Source: Streptomyces globosus
GTDB lineage: Bacteria > Actinomycetota > Actinomycetes > Streptomycetales > Streptomycetaceae
NCBI RefSeq assembly: GCF_003325375.1
Contig: NZ_CP030862.1
Span: 4,157,501-4,221,500 of the forward strand
DNA: 64,000 bases
Direction of reading: 5' to 3'
Shown: in pieces, positions 25,847 to 33,726 of the stretch
Numbering within the stretch: the first letter of the stretch is position 1
Layout: each line of letters opens with the position of its first letter
Made by a program: the position numbers and the translations under genes
The notes under the pieces: generated by a model
Seen by the model: the letters and a program-made list of their open reading frames with translations, nothing else
What the model was told of the DNA's origin: nothing
The model's database searches: none

Positions 25847-27342
25847 AGAACCCGTCACCCTACGGGCGTTTCGGCGTCAGGCCCGCCGCGAAGGCGGCCC
25901 CGAGGAGCACCGCCGGCAAGGGCGGCAAGGCACCCCGGAGCGTCGTGCCCGCGGGCGAGTTCGCCATGCCCGAGCCGGCCGTGCCCGCACTGCCGCCGGT
26001 GGCGTCGTTCGAGGAGCTGGACCTGCCGCGCGAGCTGCTCGGGACGCTGGCCGAGGCCGGGGTGGCCGAGCCGTTCCCCATCCAGGCCGCCGCCCTGCCC
26101 AACGCCCTCGCCGGCCGGGACGTCCTCGGCCGGGCCCGCACCGGCTCCGGCAAGACGCTCGCCTTCGGCCTGGCCGTGCTGGCCCGGACCGCCGGCCGCA
26201 AGGCGGAGCCGAAGCGGCCGCTCGCGCTGGTCCTCGTACCGACGCGCGAGCTCGCGCAGCAGGTCACCGAGGCGCTCGCCCCGCACGCCGCGGCGCTGGA
26301 CCTGCGCATGACCGCCGTCGTCGGCGGCCTGTCGATCGGCCGGCAGGTCGGCGAGCTGCGCCGCGGCACCGAGGTCGTCGTCGCCACCCCCGGCCGCCTG
26401 AACGACCTGGTGGGCCGGCGCGACGTCTCCCTGGAGCGGGTCCGGACCGCGGTGCTCGACGAGGCCGACCAGATGTGCGACATGGGCTTCCTGCCGCAGG
26501 TCACCGAACTCCTCGACCAGGTCCGCCCCGACGGGCAGCGCATGCTCTTCTCGGCGACCCTCGACCGCAACGTCGACCAGCTGGTGCGCGCCTACCTGAA
26601 GGACCCCGTCCCGCTCTCCGTCGACCCGTCCGCGGCGACCGTGACGACCATGGACCACCACGTCCTGCACATCCAGGCCGCCGACAAGTACTCCGCGGCG
26701 ACCGAGATCGCCGCCCGCGAGGGCCGCGTGCTGATGTTCCTGGACACCAAGCACGGCGTGGACCAGTTCGTGAAGCACCTGCGGGCCATGGGCGTGCGCG
26801 CGGAGGGCCTGCACAGCGGCAAGTCGCAGCCGCAGCGGACCCGGACGCTCGCGCAGTTCAAGGAGGGGACAGTGACGGTCCTCGTCGCCACGAACGTCGC
26901 CGCCCGGGGCATCCACATCGACGACCTCGACCTCGTCGTGAACGTGGACCCGCCCGCCGACCACAAGGACTACCTGCACCGGGGCGGACGCACCGCCCGG
27001 GCGGGCGGCTCCGGCAGGGTCGTCACGCTCGCCACCCCGAACCAGCGGCGGGACGTGGTCCGGCTCATGGCCGAGGCCCGGATCCGGCCCACGACCACGC
27101 AGGTCCGCTCCGGCGAGGCCGCGCTCAGCCGGATCACCGGGGCCAAGGCCCCCTCCGGGGTGCCGCTGTCGGGCGCCTCGCCGACCGACGCCAAGGGCCG
27201 GCCGTCCGGCTCGGACCTCGGCTTCCGCGGCATGGGCAGCCGGTCGGGCAAGGCCGGCCGCGGCAAGGAGTCCCGCAAGACCGCCGAGGCCAAGGCCCTC
27301 GCCGAAGCCCGGCGCGCGGCCCGCGTCCGCCGAGGGCACTGA
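25843..27342 (+). CDS. DEAD-box RNA helicase
   Basis: 499 residues. Motifs in order: Q motif region PFPIQAAALP, motif I ARTGSGKT (to about 105), Ia PTRELAQQ, Ib TPGRL, motif II DEAD at 206-209, III SAT, then domain 2 with MFLDTKHGVDQFVKHL, IV-V LVATNVAARGIHI and VI HRGGRTARAG. The last ~100 residues are basic and flexible (RSGKAGRGKESRKTAEAK), as in cold-adapted helicases that bind structured RNA. It probably unwinds mRNA or rRNA. GAGGAAGG precedes the ATG. The cold-shock gene is 0.7 kb upstream on the other strand. Confidence 0.95.
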   Translation: MKNPSPYGRFGVRPAAKAAPRSTAGKGGKAPRSVVPAGEFAMPEPAVPALPPVASFEELDLPRELLGTLAEAGVAEPFPIQAAALPNALAGRDVLGRARTGSGKTLAFGLAVLARTAGRKAEPKRPLALVLVPTRELAQQVTEALAPHAAALDLRMTAVVGGLSIGRQVGELRRGTEVVVATPGRLNDLVGRRDVSLERVRTAVLDEADQMCDMGFLPQVTELLDQVRPDGQRMLFSATLDRNVDQLVRAYLKDPVPLSVDPSAATVTTMDHHVLHIQAADKYSAATEIAAREGRVLMFLDTKHGVDQFVKHLRAMGVRAEGLHSGKSQPQRTRTLAQFKEGTVTVLVATNVAARGIHIDDLDLVVNVDPPADHKDYLHRGGRTARAGGSGRVVTLATPNQRRDVVRLMAEARIRPTTTQVRSGEAALSRITGAKAPSGVPLSGASPTDAKGRPSGSDLGFRGMGSRSGKAGRGKESRKTAEAKALAEARRAARVRRGH

Positions 27343-27364
27343 GCGGGACGGCACGGGGGCCGGG

Positions 27365-27387
27365 CCGGCCCCCGCCGGAGGGGCCGG
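27365..27387. terminator. Terminator between helicase and methyltransferase genes
   Basis: An 8-bp stem (27365-27372 with 27380-27387), 7-nt loop, between convergent stops. Confidence 0.6.
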
Positions 27388-27405
27388 CGTACCGGGCCGC
27401 GGCCG

Positions 27406-28353
27406 TCAGCGGCGCTCGCGGCGCCGGCGGCGGGCGGTGACGATCGCGCGGGTGACGACCGGCGGCAGCAGGTCCTTGGCCAGCTTCCGCCAGGCGGCTC
27501 CCGGCCGGGGCCTCGCCACCGGCTTCGGGGGCGCGACGGGCTCAGGGGCAGGCTCCGGAGCCGGGTGCAGCGGCTTCGGCGGCTCGGGCGGGACGGCGCC
27601 GTGGTCGCCGATGCGCACCAGCTGCTGCCCGGCCACGTCGTCGATGCCGTGCCACAGATCGGGGCGGCCCTCCAGCCAGTCGAGGAGGCCCCTCCGGTAC
27701 GGCTCGGGGTCGTCCCAGGTGGCGTACAGCTTCGCCCCGGAGACACAGATCAGCCGCAGCCCCTCGGTGGCCACGGCCGCCCACACGGCGGCGGCCACGC
27801 CGGGGCAGTGCTCGGAGCGGTAGTCGTCGAAGGCGATCACCGCGCCCGGCGCGGCGACGGCCCTGGAGGAGGCGATGTCCTGCACGACGTGCTCGTACAG
27901 GTGGGAGGCGTCGATGTGGACGAACCGGCAGCTCGCCGGCCGGACCCGGTCGGCCACCACGAACGTCGGCGCCTGGATGACGGTCGGCAGCCGCTCGTGG
28001 AAGGCCAGGTAGTTCACCTCGAAGCCGCGGCGCGTGAGGGTGGGGTACGAGCCCTTCGTCTCCGCCAGGTTCGACTCGTCCGGCGCGGGCGAGTCGAAGA
28101 GGTCGCAGACGGTGAACTCCTCGCCGTCCCGCAGGTACCTCCCGAGGAAGATCGCGCTCTTGCCCATGAACGCACCCAGTTCGAGCAGGTCGCCCGGCTC
28201 GGCCCCGCTCTCCTCCTGGTGGGTCAGGAACCAGTCGAAGATGGCCTGGTCGTAGTCCGAGAACCACCCCTCGACCTGCTCGTACGCAGTCGGAGCGGGG
28301 ATGGCCGGCTCTCCGTCGGGGGTGGTGACGGGAGCATGCGAAACGTGCGACAC
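27406..28353 (-). CDS. Class I SAM-dependent methyltransferase (Methyltransf_24 type)
   Basis: 315 residues. SAM-binding motif I is LLELGAFMGKSAIFLG; the later acidic strand FVHIDASHLYEHVVQDI is the pattern of the Methyltransf_24 group (CmcI/macrolide O-methyltransferase-like). The C-terminal ~65 residues are Pro-rich then strongly basic (RPRPGAAWRKLAKDLLPPV and RRRRRERR), unusual for the family and possibly membrane- or nucleic-acid-associated. GTG at 28353 has CTGGAGG 8-9 bp upstream. Neighbours do not indicate a pathway. The substrate is unknown. Confidence 0.87.
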   Translation of the reverse strand: MSHVSHAPVTTPDGEPAIPAPTAYEQVEGWFSDYDQAIFDWFLTHQEESGAEPGDLLELGAFMGKSAIFLGRYLRDGEEFTVCDLFDSPAPDESNLAETKGSYPTLTRRGFEVNYLAFHERLPTVIQAPTFVVADRVRPASCRFVHIDASHLYEHVVQDIASSRAVAAPGAVIAFDDYRSEHCPGVAAAVWAAVATEGLRLICVSGAKLYATWDDPEPYRRGLLDWLEGRPDLWHGIDDVAGQQLVRIGDHGAVPPEPPKPLHPAPEPAPEPVAPPKPVARPRPGAAWRKLAKDLLPPVVTRAIVTARRRRRERR

Positions 28354-28504
28354 GGAGTGCAGCCTCCAGGGGAACGGCTTGGATCGACGCTGATACCCGG
28401 CCGGGGGTAGGCAGACCATAAGCCTGCGGGCGGCCGGATGACGAGTCCTTGTGCACACTGGTGGAATCTCGGTCCGCAGGCGCTCCCGCGATGCCGCCTT
28501 CGTC

Positions 28505-28538
28505 CCGGTCCGCACCGGGGGCCTGCGGTGCGGACCGG
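28505..28538 (-). terminator. Terminator of the 28544-29685 minus-strand genes
   Basis: A perfect 13-bp stem (28505-28517 with 28526-28538), 8-nt loop, starting 5 bp after the stop of the minus-strand hypothetical gene. Confidence 0.85.
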
Positions 28539-28543
28539 CGGTG

Positions 28544-29077
28544 TCAGGCGGTCGCGCTCGCGCGGCGCAGGCGCTGCGCCGCGCCGTTGCGGACCAGGCG
28601 CGTGCGTGCCGCCCCGGCGAGCAGCACGAGGGCCTCCGGGGGGACGGGCGAGCGGACGGCAGTGCGCTGGCACCAGTCCGAGGCCCGCGCCAGCTCCTCG
28701 GCCGACCAGGGCTCGCCGCGGACGACGGCCTTCAGCAGAACCCACTCGCGCAGCCGGCCCGCGGCGAACGCGCGCCCGGCGACGGCGGCGGACATGGCCG
28801 CCGCCCAGTCGGCGAAGCCGTCGGAGTGCAGCAGGCGGACGGCACGCCGGTCCAGGTGCGTCACCACCGCGCTCTCCGCCATCACGGGGTCGGGGTCGCG
28901 CAGCACCGCCGCGACGGCGCACGCCTCCGCCTCGGCCTCCGCGCGGCTCCCTGCCGCGGGGGTGCCGGCCGCGGCCGCCGCGGCCAGGGCGTCGAGGTGG
29001 CGGGCGTAACGCCAGTGCTCGGGCGGTGCCGTCCCCTCCGGCGCCGGCGCGGGTATCGGCTCATCGGTGCTCCCCAT
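28544..29077 (-). CDS. Hypothetical protein, Ala-rich helical
   Basis: 177 residues, nearly all helix: HWRYARHLDALAAAAAAG, ACAVAAVLRDPDPVMAESAVVTHLDRRAVRLLHS, FAAGRLREWVLLKAVVRG and ALVLLAGAARTRLVRNG. No signal peptide, no clear domain; the DPDPVMAESAVVTHL stretch is loosely HEAT-like. ATG at 29077 is favoured over 29086. It lies 83 bp downstream of the SRPBCC gene on the same strand and the two may be one transcript closed by the hairpin at 28505. Function unknown. Confidence 0.7.
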   Translation of the reverse strand: MGSTDEPIPAPAPEGTAPPEHWRYARHLDALAAAAAAGTPAAGSRAEAEAEACAVAAVLRDPDPVMAESAVVTHLDRRAVRLLHSDGFADWAAAMSAAVAGRAFAAGRLREWVLLKAVVRGEPWSAEELARASDWCQRTAVRSPVPPEALVLLAGAARTRLVRNGAAQRLRRASATA

Positions 29078-29160
29078 GGGTCCCATTCCACACGACGGCC
29101 CCGGACGGGCGGCGCCCAGGGTGGGCGCGGAGGTGGACGGGACGGGGACGGTTCCGGCGG

Positions 29161-29685
29161 TCAGCCGGCGGTCGGTGCCCGACCACCCGGCTCCGGCCCG
29201 GGCTCGGGCTCGGGCAGCGGGGCGCCCGTCTCCAGCAGCGTCTTCAGGCTCGACGCCAGCATCGGCCAGGCCTCGCCGCACATCCCGATCAGCGGGCCGT
29301 CGGGGACGAAGCCCTCGTGGCGGATCGTCAGCCGCGCCAGGGCGTCCCCGACCGGCTCGATCTCGTACGCCACCCGCGTCCGCGGCTGGGCGGCCAGCTC
29401 GGCCCGCAGCTCCTCCCCGACCCCCGCCGACGCCGCCCACTCGGGAGTGAAGGTGTGCCAGGTGTAGGCGAGCCGGCGGTCCGGGACGCACTCCAGGACG
29501 ACCTGCCCGGCATCCTCGGTCCGCGCCCCGCGCTCCACCCACACCATCGGCGAACCCACCGCCCAGTCCGTCTCGAACGCCAGGCCCCAGTACCGGCGGG
29601 TGTACCCGGGGTCGGTGAGGGCCTGCCAGACGACGGCGGGGTCGGTCCGGATGTAGACGGTGTACGTGATCGCGCTGTCGGTCAT
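29161..29685 (-). CDS. SRPBCC (AHSA1-like) domain protein
   Basis: 174 residues. Start ITYTVYIRTDPAVVWQALTDPGYTRRYWG and GSPMVWV, then LAYTWHTF and the final helix (WPMLASSLKTLLETG) give the START-like helix-grip fold of activator-of-Hsp90 type proteins. Members bind small hydrophobic ligands or chaperones; in actinobacteria they often pair with ArsR regulators, but none adjoins here. The last ~20 residues are a Pro/Glu/Gly tail. Role unknown. Confidence 0.9.
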   Translation of the reverse strand: MTDSAITYTVYIRTDPAVVWQALTDPGYTRRYWGLAFETDWAVGSPMVWVERGARTEDAGQVVLECVPDRRLAYTWHTFTPEWAASAGVGEELRAELAAQPRTRVAYEIEPVGDALARLTIRHEGFVPDGPLIGMCGEAWPMLASSLKTLLETGAPLPEPEPGPEPGGRAPTAG

Positions 29686-29930
29686 GCCCCCATGCTGCGG
29701 GACGGCCCTCCGCGGCGGCCGGATTGGCCCGCCCGTGGGACCCGGAACGGCGGCCGGGGAGGCGGCCGGGACGGCGATCGGCGGGGCCGCACTGCCGACC
29801 GTGTCTCCTTATGACTTGGTTACATCCCTGCTGCTACGTTCTGGCGCGCGGACTGGCGGCATGAAACCCGCCGGTCCGACCACGTGGAACCGGCCCGACC
29901 GGACCGGCCGGACCGAGGAGAGGCACAGGC

Positions 29931-31154
29931 ATGCGAGGCGCTACCCGTCCCCGCACGGGCGCGGGCGGCGCAGGCGCGGGCCGCCTCACCGGGGTGGATG
30001 CCGTGCGCGGACTCGCCGTACTCGGCATGTTCGCCGTACACGTCGGCCCCGGGGCGCAGCCCGACGGGGCCGGCTACCTGGTCGTCGCCGCGGACGGGCG
30101 GGCCCCCGCCCTGTTCACGCTTCTCGCCGGGTTCTCTCTGGCCCTCGCCGGGCGCGGCAGCCGGCCGTCACCTGCACCGGCAGGCGGACCGCTCCGGCGC
30201 CACCGGCCGCTGCTGATCCGCTGCGCGGTGCTGGCCGCCCTCGGGCTGCTCCTGGCCGCGCTGTGGCCGGGGTTCCTGGTCATCCTGACCTTCTTCGCCG
30301 TGTACTTCCTCGCCGCGGAGCCGTTCACCCGGCTGTCCACGCCGGTGCTCACCGCCGTCGCAGGGGCGTCGGTCGTCGCCGGGCCCGTCCTGTCGTTCGC
30401 CCTCGGGCCCGTGTTCGGGTACGGGCAGTCCGGGCGCGGCGCGGTCCCCGAGCCGGCCGGGCTGACCAGCTGGGAGGGGCTGGGCCGGACCCTGTGCGAG
30501 CTGCTGCTGACCGGCGCCTACCCGCTGGCCACCTACTTCCCGTACGTGCTGGTCGGGCTCGCCGCCGGCCGGCTGTGCGACCTGCGGGAGCGCCGCAGCG
30601 CGCTGCGGCTGGCGGGCTGGGGCGCGGCCGCGGCCGCCGCCGGGTACGGCACCGCCTGGCTCATCGCGCACCTGCTCGGCGGCCGCGACCGGCTCCTCGC
30701 GGTGATAGCCGCCCGCCACCCGGAGGCCGCTGGCGCCGCCGACCCCGTACGCGCCGTACTGGACGGCCAGTTCGGCGCCATACCCAGCACCTCCTGGGAC
30801 TGGCTGCTCGTCGCCGACCCGTACAGCCAGACGCCGCTGGAGACCCTCGGCAACGCGGGCGTGGGCTGCGCCCTCATCGGCCTCTTCGTGCTCGCGGCGC
30901 AGAACCGGGCGGGCGTACGGCTGCTGGCACCGCTCGCCGCGCTCGGGGCGATGGCGCTGAGCGCGTACGTCGGCCACGCCCTGGTCCTGGCCGGACCGGC
31001 GCACGGAGCGGCGTCCTGGACCGCGCTCGGCGTGTTCGCCGCGGTGTCGATGGCGGCGGCCTGGGGCTGGCAGCACGCCTGGGCCGGCAGCCCCCTGCGC
31101 CGCGGCCCGCTGGAACACGTCCTGCGAGTGGCCAGCCAGGGGCGCGCGGGCTGA
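29931..31154 (+). CDS. Polytopic membrane protein, DUF418/heparan-acetyltransferase-like
   Basis: 407 residues with about ten hydrophobic helices. The opening RLTGVDAVRGLAVLGMFAVHVGP is the hallmark of the DUF418/DUF1624/acyltransferase-3 superfamily (R-x-D-xx-RG-xA); VLIRC, FFAVYFLAA and YVLVGLAAGRL follow. Such proteins are predicted to transfer acyl groups across the membrane. GAGGAGAGG precedes the ATG. The short Arg/Gly-rich cytoplasmic start is followed at once by helix 1. Monocistronic, with a possible hairpin just downstream. Substrate unknown. Confidence 0.83.
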   Translation: MRGATRPRTGAGGAGAGRLTGVDAVRGLAVLGMFAVHVGPGAQPDGAGYLVVAADGRAPALFTLLAGFSLALAGRGSRPSPAPAGGPLRRHRPLLIRCAVLAALGLLLAALWPGFLVILTFFAVYFLAAEPFTRLSTPVLTAVAGASVVAGPVLSFALGPVFGYGQSGRGAVPEPAGLTSWEGLGRTLCELLLTGAYPLATYFPYVLVGLAAGRLCDLRERRSALRLAGWGAAAAAAGYGTAWLIAHLLGGRDRLLAVIAARHPEAAGAADPVRAVLDGQFGAIPSTSWDWLLVADPYSQTPLETLGNAGVGCALIGLFVLAAQNRAGVRLLAPLAALGAMALSAYVGHALVLAGPAHGAASWTALGVFAAVSMAAAWGWQHAWAGSPLRRGPLEHVLRVASQGRAG

Positions 31155-31178
31155 GGCCGTGGGCGTCCTGCGTGCCCG

Positions 31179-31198
31179 CGGGGCGCATGCACGCCCCG
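31179..31198 (+). terminator. Possible terminator after the DUF418-like gene
   Basis: A 7-bp GC stem (31179-31185 with 31192-31198), 6-nt loop, 25 bp after the stop. Confidence 0.45.
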
Positions 31199-31282
31199 GT
31201 GCGCCGGGGCGTCGGCTTCCGGACCACCCGTACGCGTGATGGCGCATGGATCAGGTCGGGGCAGCTAGGGCACGCTGGGCCC

Positions 31283-31726
31283 ATGGAGTTGCGCCGGGCC
31301 GCACGGCCCCTGCCGTTGACCCTCGCCGCCCTGGTGCTGGCCACGGGCTGCGTGACCGTACGGCCGGAAGGACCTGCGCCGGCGGAGCCTTCCGCACCGG
31401 CGGCCGGCCGGGAAACCTCCGTGGCACTGCCGTTGAGCCCGCTGCCGGCCGGGGGTCGCACGGTCACCGAGCCGACGTCGGCGCCGGCCGCCTCCTCCGC
31501 CCCGCAGACGGCCCCCGCGCCGCGCAAGCAGCGCCGCCAGGCCGACCGCACGCCGGCCGGGGTCCGGAAGCCGCCGCGCGCCGAACCGGCGGCCCCGGCC
31601 AAGCGCCGGAAGCAGCCCGCACGCCCGCAGCCCCGCCAGGCGCCCCGCCACCCGTACGACATGGCCTCGCTCTGCAAAGCCGCCAAGGGCACGGTCTCCC
31701 CCTCCATCGTCGCCCTCTGCGGTTGA
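31283..31726 (+). CDS. Pro/Ala-rich lipoprotein with C-terminal Cys-pair motif
   Basis: 147 residues. It begins MELRRAARPLPLTLAALVLATGC, a lipoprotein signal with lipobox LATGC (Cys23). A Pro/Ala/Lys/Arg-rich, extended linker follows (residues 30-120), then a short conserved C-terminus YDMASLCKAAKGTVSPSIVALC. The same layout and ending is found in the gene at 39985 (C-x-A-A-x-G-x-V-x-P-S-x3-L-C shared), so the two are paralogues. The two C-terminal Cys may form a disulfide in a small cap at the end of a wall-spanning stalk (inference). Function unknown. Confidence 0.72.
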   Translation: MELRRAARPLPLTLAALVLATGCVTVRPEGPAPAEPSAPAAGRETSVALPLSPLPAGGRTVTEPTSAPAASSAPQTAPAPRKQRRQADRTPAGVRKPPRAEPAAPAKRRKQPARPQPRQAPRHPYDMASLCKAAKGTVSPSIVALCG

Positions 31727-31914
31727 CGCTCGACGGTCTTCGCTGCTGCCATGGCGGCAGTGCGCCCGGCTCGTTCGGGGTCCGCTCGCCGGCGCGGCCG
31801 CGGCCGCCGGACGGGTGTGAGGGGCGTGCCCAGGGGCCGGGTTAATCGGTGGAGGCCCGTGCACGCCGGTCCGTACAGTGACCGGACGCCCGTCGCCGAA
31901 GCCGAGAGTCCGCC

Positions 31915-33726
31915 ATGCGCACCCCCTATCCCCGGACCCCCCACCTCCCTTGGTCACCGGGAGCGACCGCGGACGACGTACGGGCCACCGGGGCGGAATG
32001 GTTCGCCGGGAGGGAGGTGGTCGTCACCGAGAAGCTCGACGGGGAGAACACCACCCTTTACGCGGACGGCCTGCACGCCCGCTCCCTCGACTCCGCCCAC
32101 CACCCCTCGCGCGCCTGGGTGAAGGGCCTGCACAGCAGGATCGGCGCCGGCATCCCGGCGGGATGGCGCATCTGCGGCGAGAACCTGTACGCCCGGCATT
32201 CACTGGCGTACGAGGACCTGGACAGCTGGTTCTACGGGTTCTCGGTGTGGGACGGCGACCACTGCCTGGGCTGGGACGAGAGCGTGCACTTCCTGCACGG
32301 ACTCGGCGTGCCCGTCCCGCGCGTGCTGTGGCGCGGCGTCTTCGACGAGCGGGCTCTGCGCAGGCTGCGCCTCGACACCGCGCGGCAGGAGGGGTACGTC
32401 GTGCGCACCGCGGCCGGCTTTCCGCGGGAGGACTTCGGGCGGTGCGTCGGGAAGTGGGTGCGGCGCGGGCACGTCACCACTGACGCGCACTGGATGTACG
32501 CACCGGTCGTGCCCAACGGGCTCGGGCCGCAGGCAGCGCTGTGGGAGGTCCGGTCCGGTGCGGAGCCCGATCCGGTTGCGCTGGCGGCCGCCGTCGGCGT
32601 CGGTGCCGAGGCCGTCGGCGGTGCGGCGGTGCCCTCCGTCGTGGCCGAGGTCGCGGGCCGGCTCGACGCGGCCGGCCGGACCGGCGACGCCCGCCTCGCG
32701 GGGGTGCTGGCCGCGCTGCTCCACCGGATGCCTCGGACCGCGGTCGGGGCGCGGCTCGCGGCGGGGCCGGTCGGCATGCGGGCCGCTCGGCGCGTCGCGG
32801 ACCTTGTCGGCCTGAGCCCGCGCCTCCGGCGGGCGTTCCCGGACGAGGAGCGGCGGGCCGGGCTGGTGCGCATGGCCGCGGCTGCCGATCTCGGGGTGCT
32901 GCATGCGCTCGCTGCGGCCGTCGGGGCGGGCGGTGACCGTGTTGCCGTTGCCGAAGCCTCGGAGTGCGTGGAGTGGTCCGCCCTGTACGCGCAGGAGGAG
33001 GGGCTGCTGGGACCCGAGCCGCTGCGGCCCCTGCGGAACGGGCTGCGGGACGCCCTCGCCGGGCTGGATCCGGACGCCGCCGACCGGTGCCGGGCCGAGG
33101 CGCTGCAGTTGTTCGCGCAGGGCCGGATCTCCACTGCCGAGGAGGCCGTTGCCGCGACCTGGCGGTGGCGGGACGGCCGCTTCCCGCGGCTGGTGCAGCT
33201 GTGCGGGCCCTCGGGGAGCGGGAAGAGCACGTACGCCCGGAGCCTGCCGGGGATCGACGCGTACATCGCCCTGGACGACCTGCGGGCCGCCCGCGGCAAC
33301 CGCGCGGACCAGCGGGACAACGCCGGCATCCTGCGCGAGGGCCTGGACCGGCTCGACGCGGCGCTCGCGGCAGGCGGCACGGTGGTCTGGGACGCCACGT
33401 CCCTGACCGGGCAGCAGCGGGGGCTGACCGCGGCGGTCGCCCGGCGGCGCGACGCCCTCGTCACCCATGTCGTGCCCCTGGTGGAGGAGGCGGAGCTCGT
33501 CCGCCGCAACGGTGCACGCGAGCATCCGGTGCCGCCGCGGGTCCTGGCCTCGCAACTGCACCGGTTCAGCCCGCCCTACCCCGGCGACGGGCAGGGGCAC
33601 CGCATCCGCTACCTCGGGGCCGGCGGGGACGTCGAGGACGCCGCGGGGTGTGCGGCCCCGGGCCCGGGCCCGGGGAACCGAGTGGGACCGCGTGTCGGGA
33701 GGGATCGCGCCGATGCGGACCAGTGA
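31915..33726 (+). CDS. RNA ligase fused to a polynucleotide kinase
   Basis: 603 residues. The N-terminal RNA ligase domain (about 1-200) has the adenylation motif EKLDGEN with Lys40, RICGENLYARHSL (motif III region), and EGYVVRTAAGF and GKWVRRGHV (motifs IV and V). A ~220-residue helical, Ala/Arg-rich segment of unknown function follows, then a P-loop kinase (LVQLCGPSGSGKSTYAR, residues 431-438 in the loop; DDLRAARGNRADQRDN; VWDATSLTGQQR) resembling polynucleotide kinases. It should phosphorylate 5'-OH ends and seal them to 3'-OH ends using ATP. It overlaps the next gene by 14 bp, forming an RNA repair operon. No phosphatase domain is seen in it. Confidence 0.9.
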   Translation: MRTPYPRTPHLPWSPGATADDVRATGAEWFAGREVVVTEKLDGENTTLYADGLHARSLDSAHHPSRAWVKGLHSRIGAGIPAGWRICGENLYARHSLAYEDLDSWFYGFSVWDGDHCLGWDESVHFLHGLGVPVPRVLWRGVFDERALRRLRLDTARQEGYVVRTAAGFPREDFGRCVGKWVRRGHVTTDAHWMYAPVVPNGLGPQAALWEVRSGAEPDPVALAAAVGVGAEAVGGAAVPSVVAEVAGRLDAAGRTGDARLAGVLAALLHRMPRTAVGARLAAGPVGMRAARRVADLVGLSPRLRRAFPDEERRAGLVRMAAAADLGVLHALAAAVGAGGDRVAVAEASECVEWSALYAQEEGLLGPEPLRPLRNGLRDALAGLDPDAADRCRAEALQLFAQGRISTAEEAVAATWRWRDGRFPRLVQLCGPSGSGKSTYARSLPGIDAYIALDDLRAARGNRADQRDNAGILREGLDRLDAALAAGGTVVWDATSLTGQQRGLTAAVARRRDALVTHVVPLVEEAELVRRNGAREHPVPPRVLASQLHRFSPPYPGDGQGHRIRYLGAGGDVEDAAGCAAPGPGPGNRVGPRVGRDRADADQ

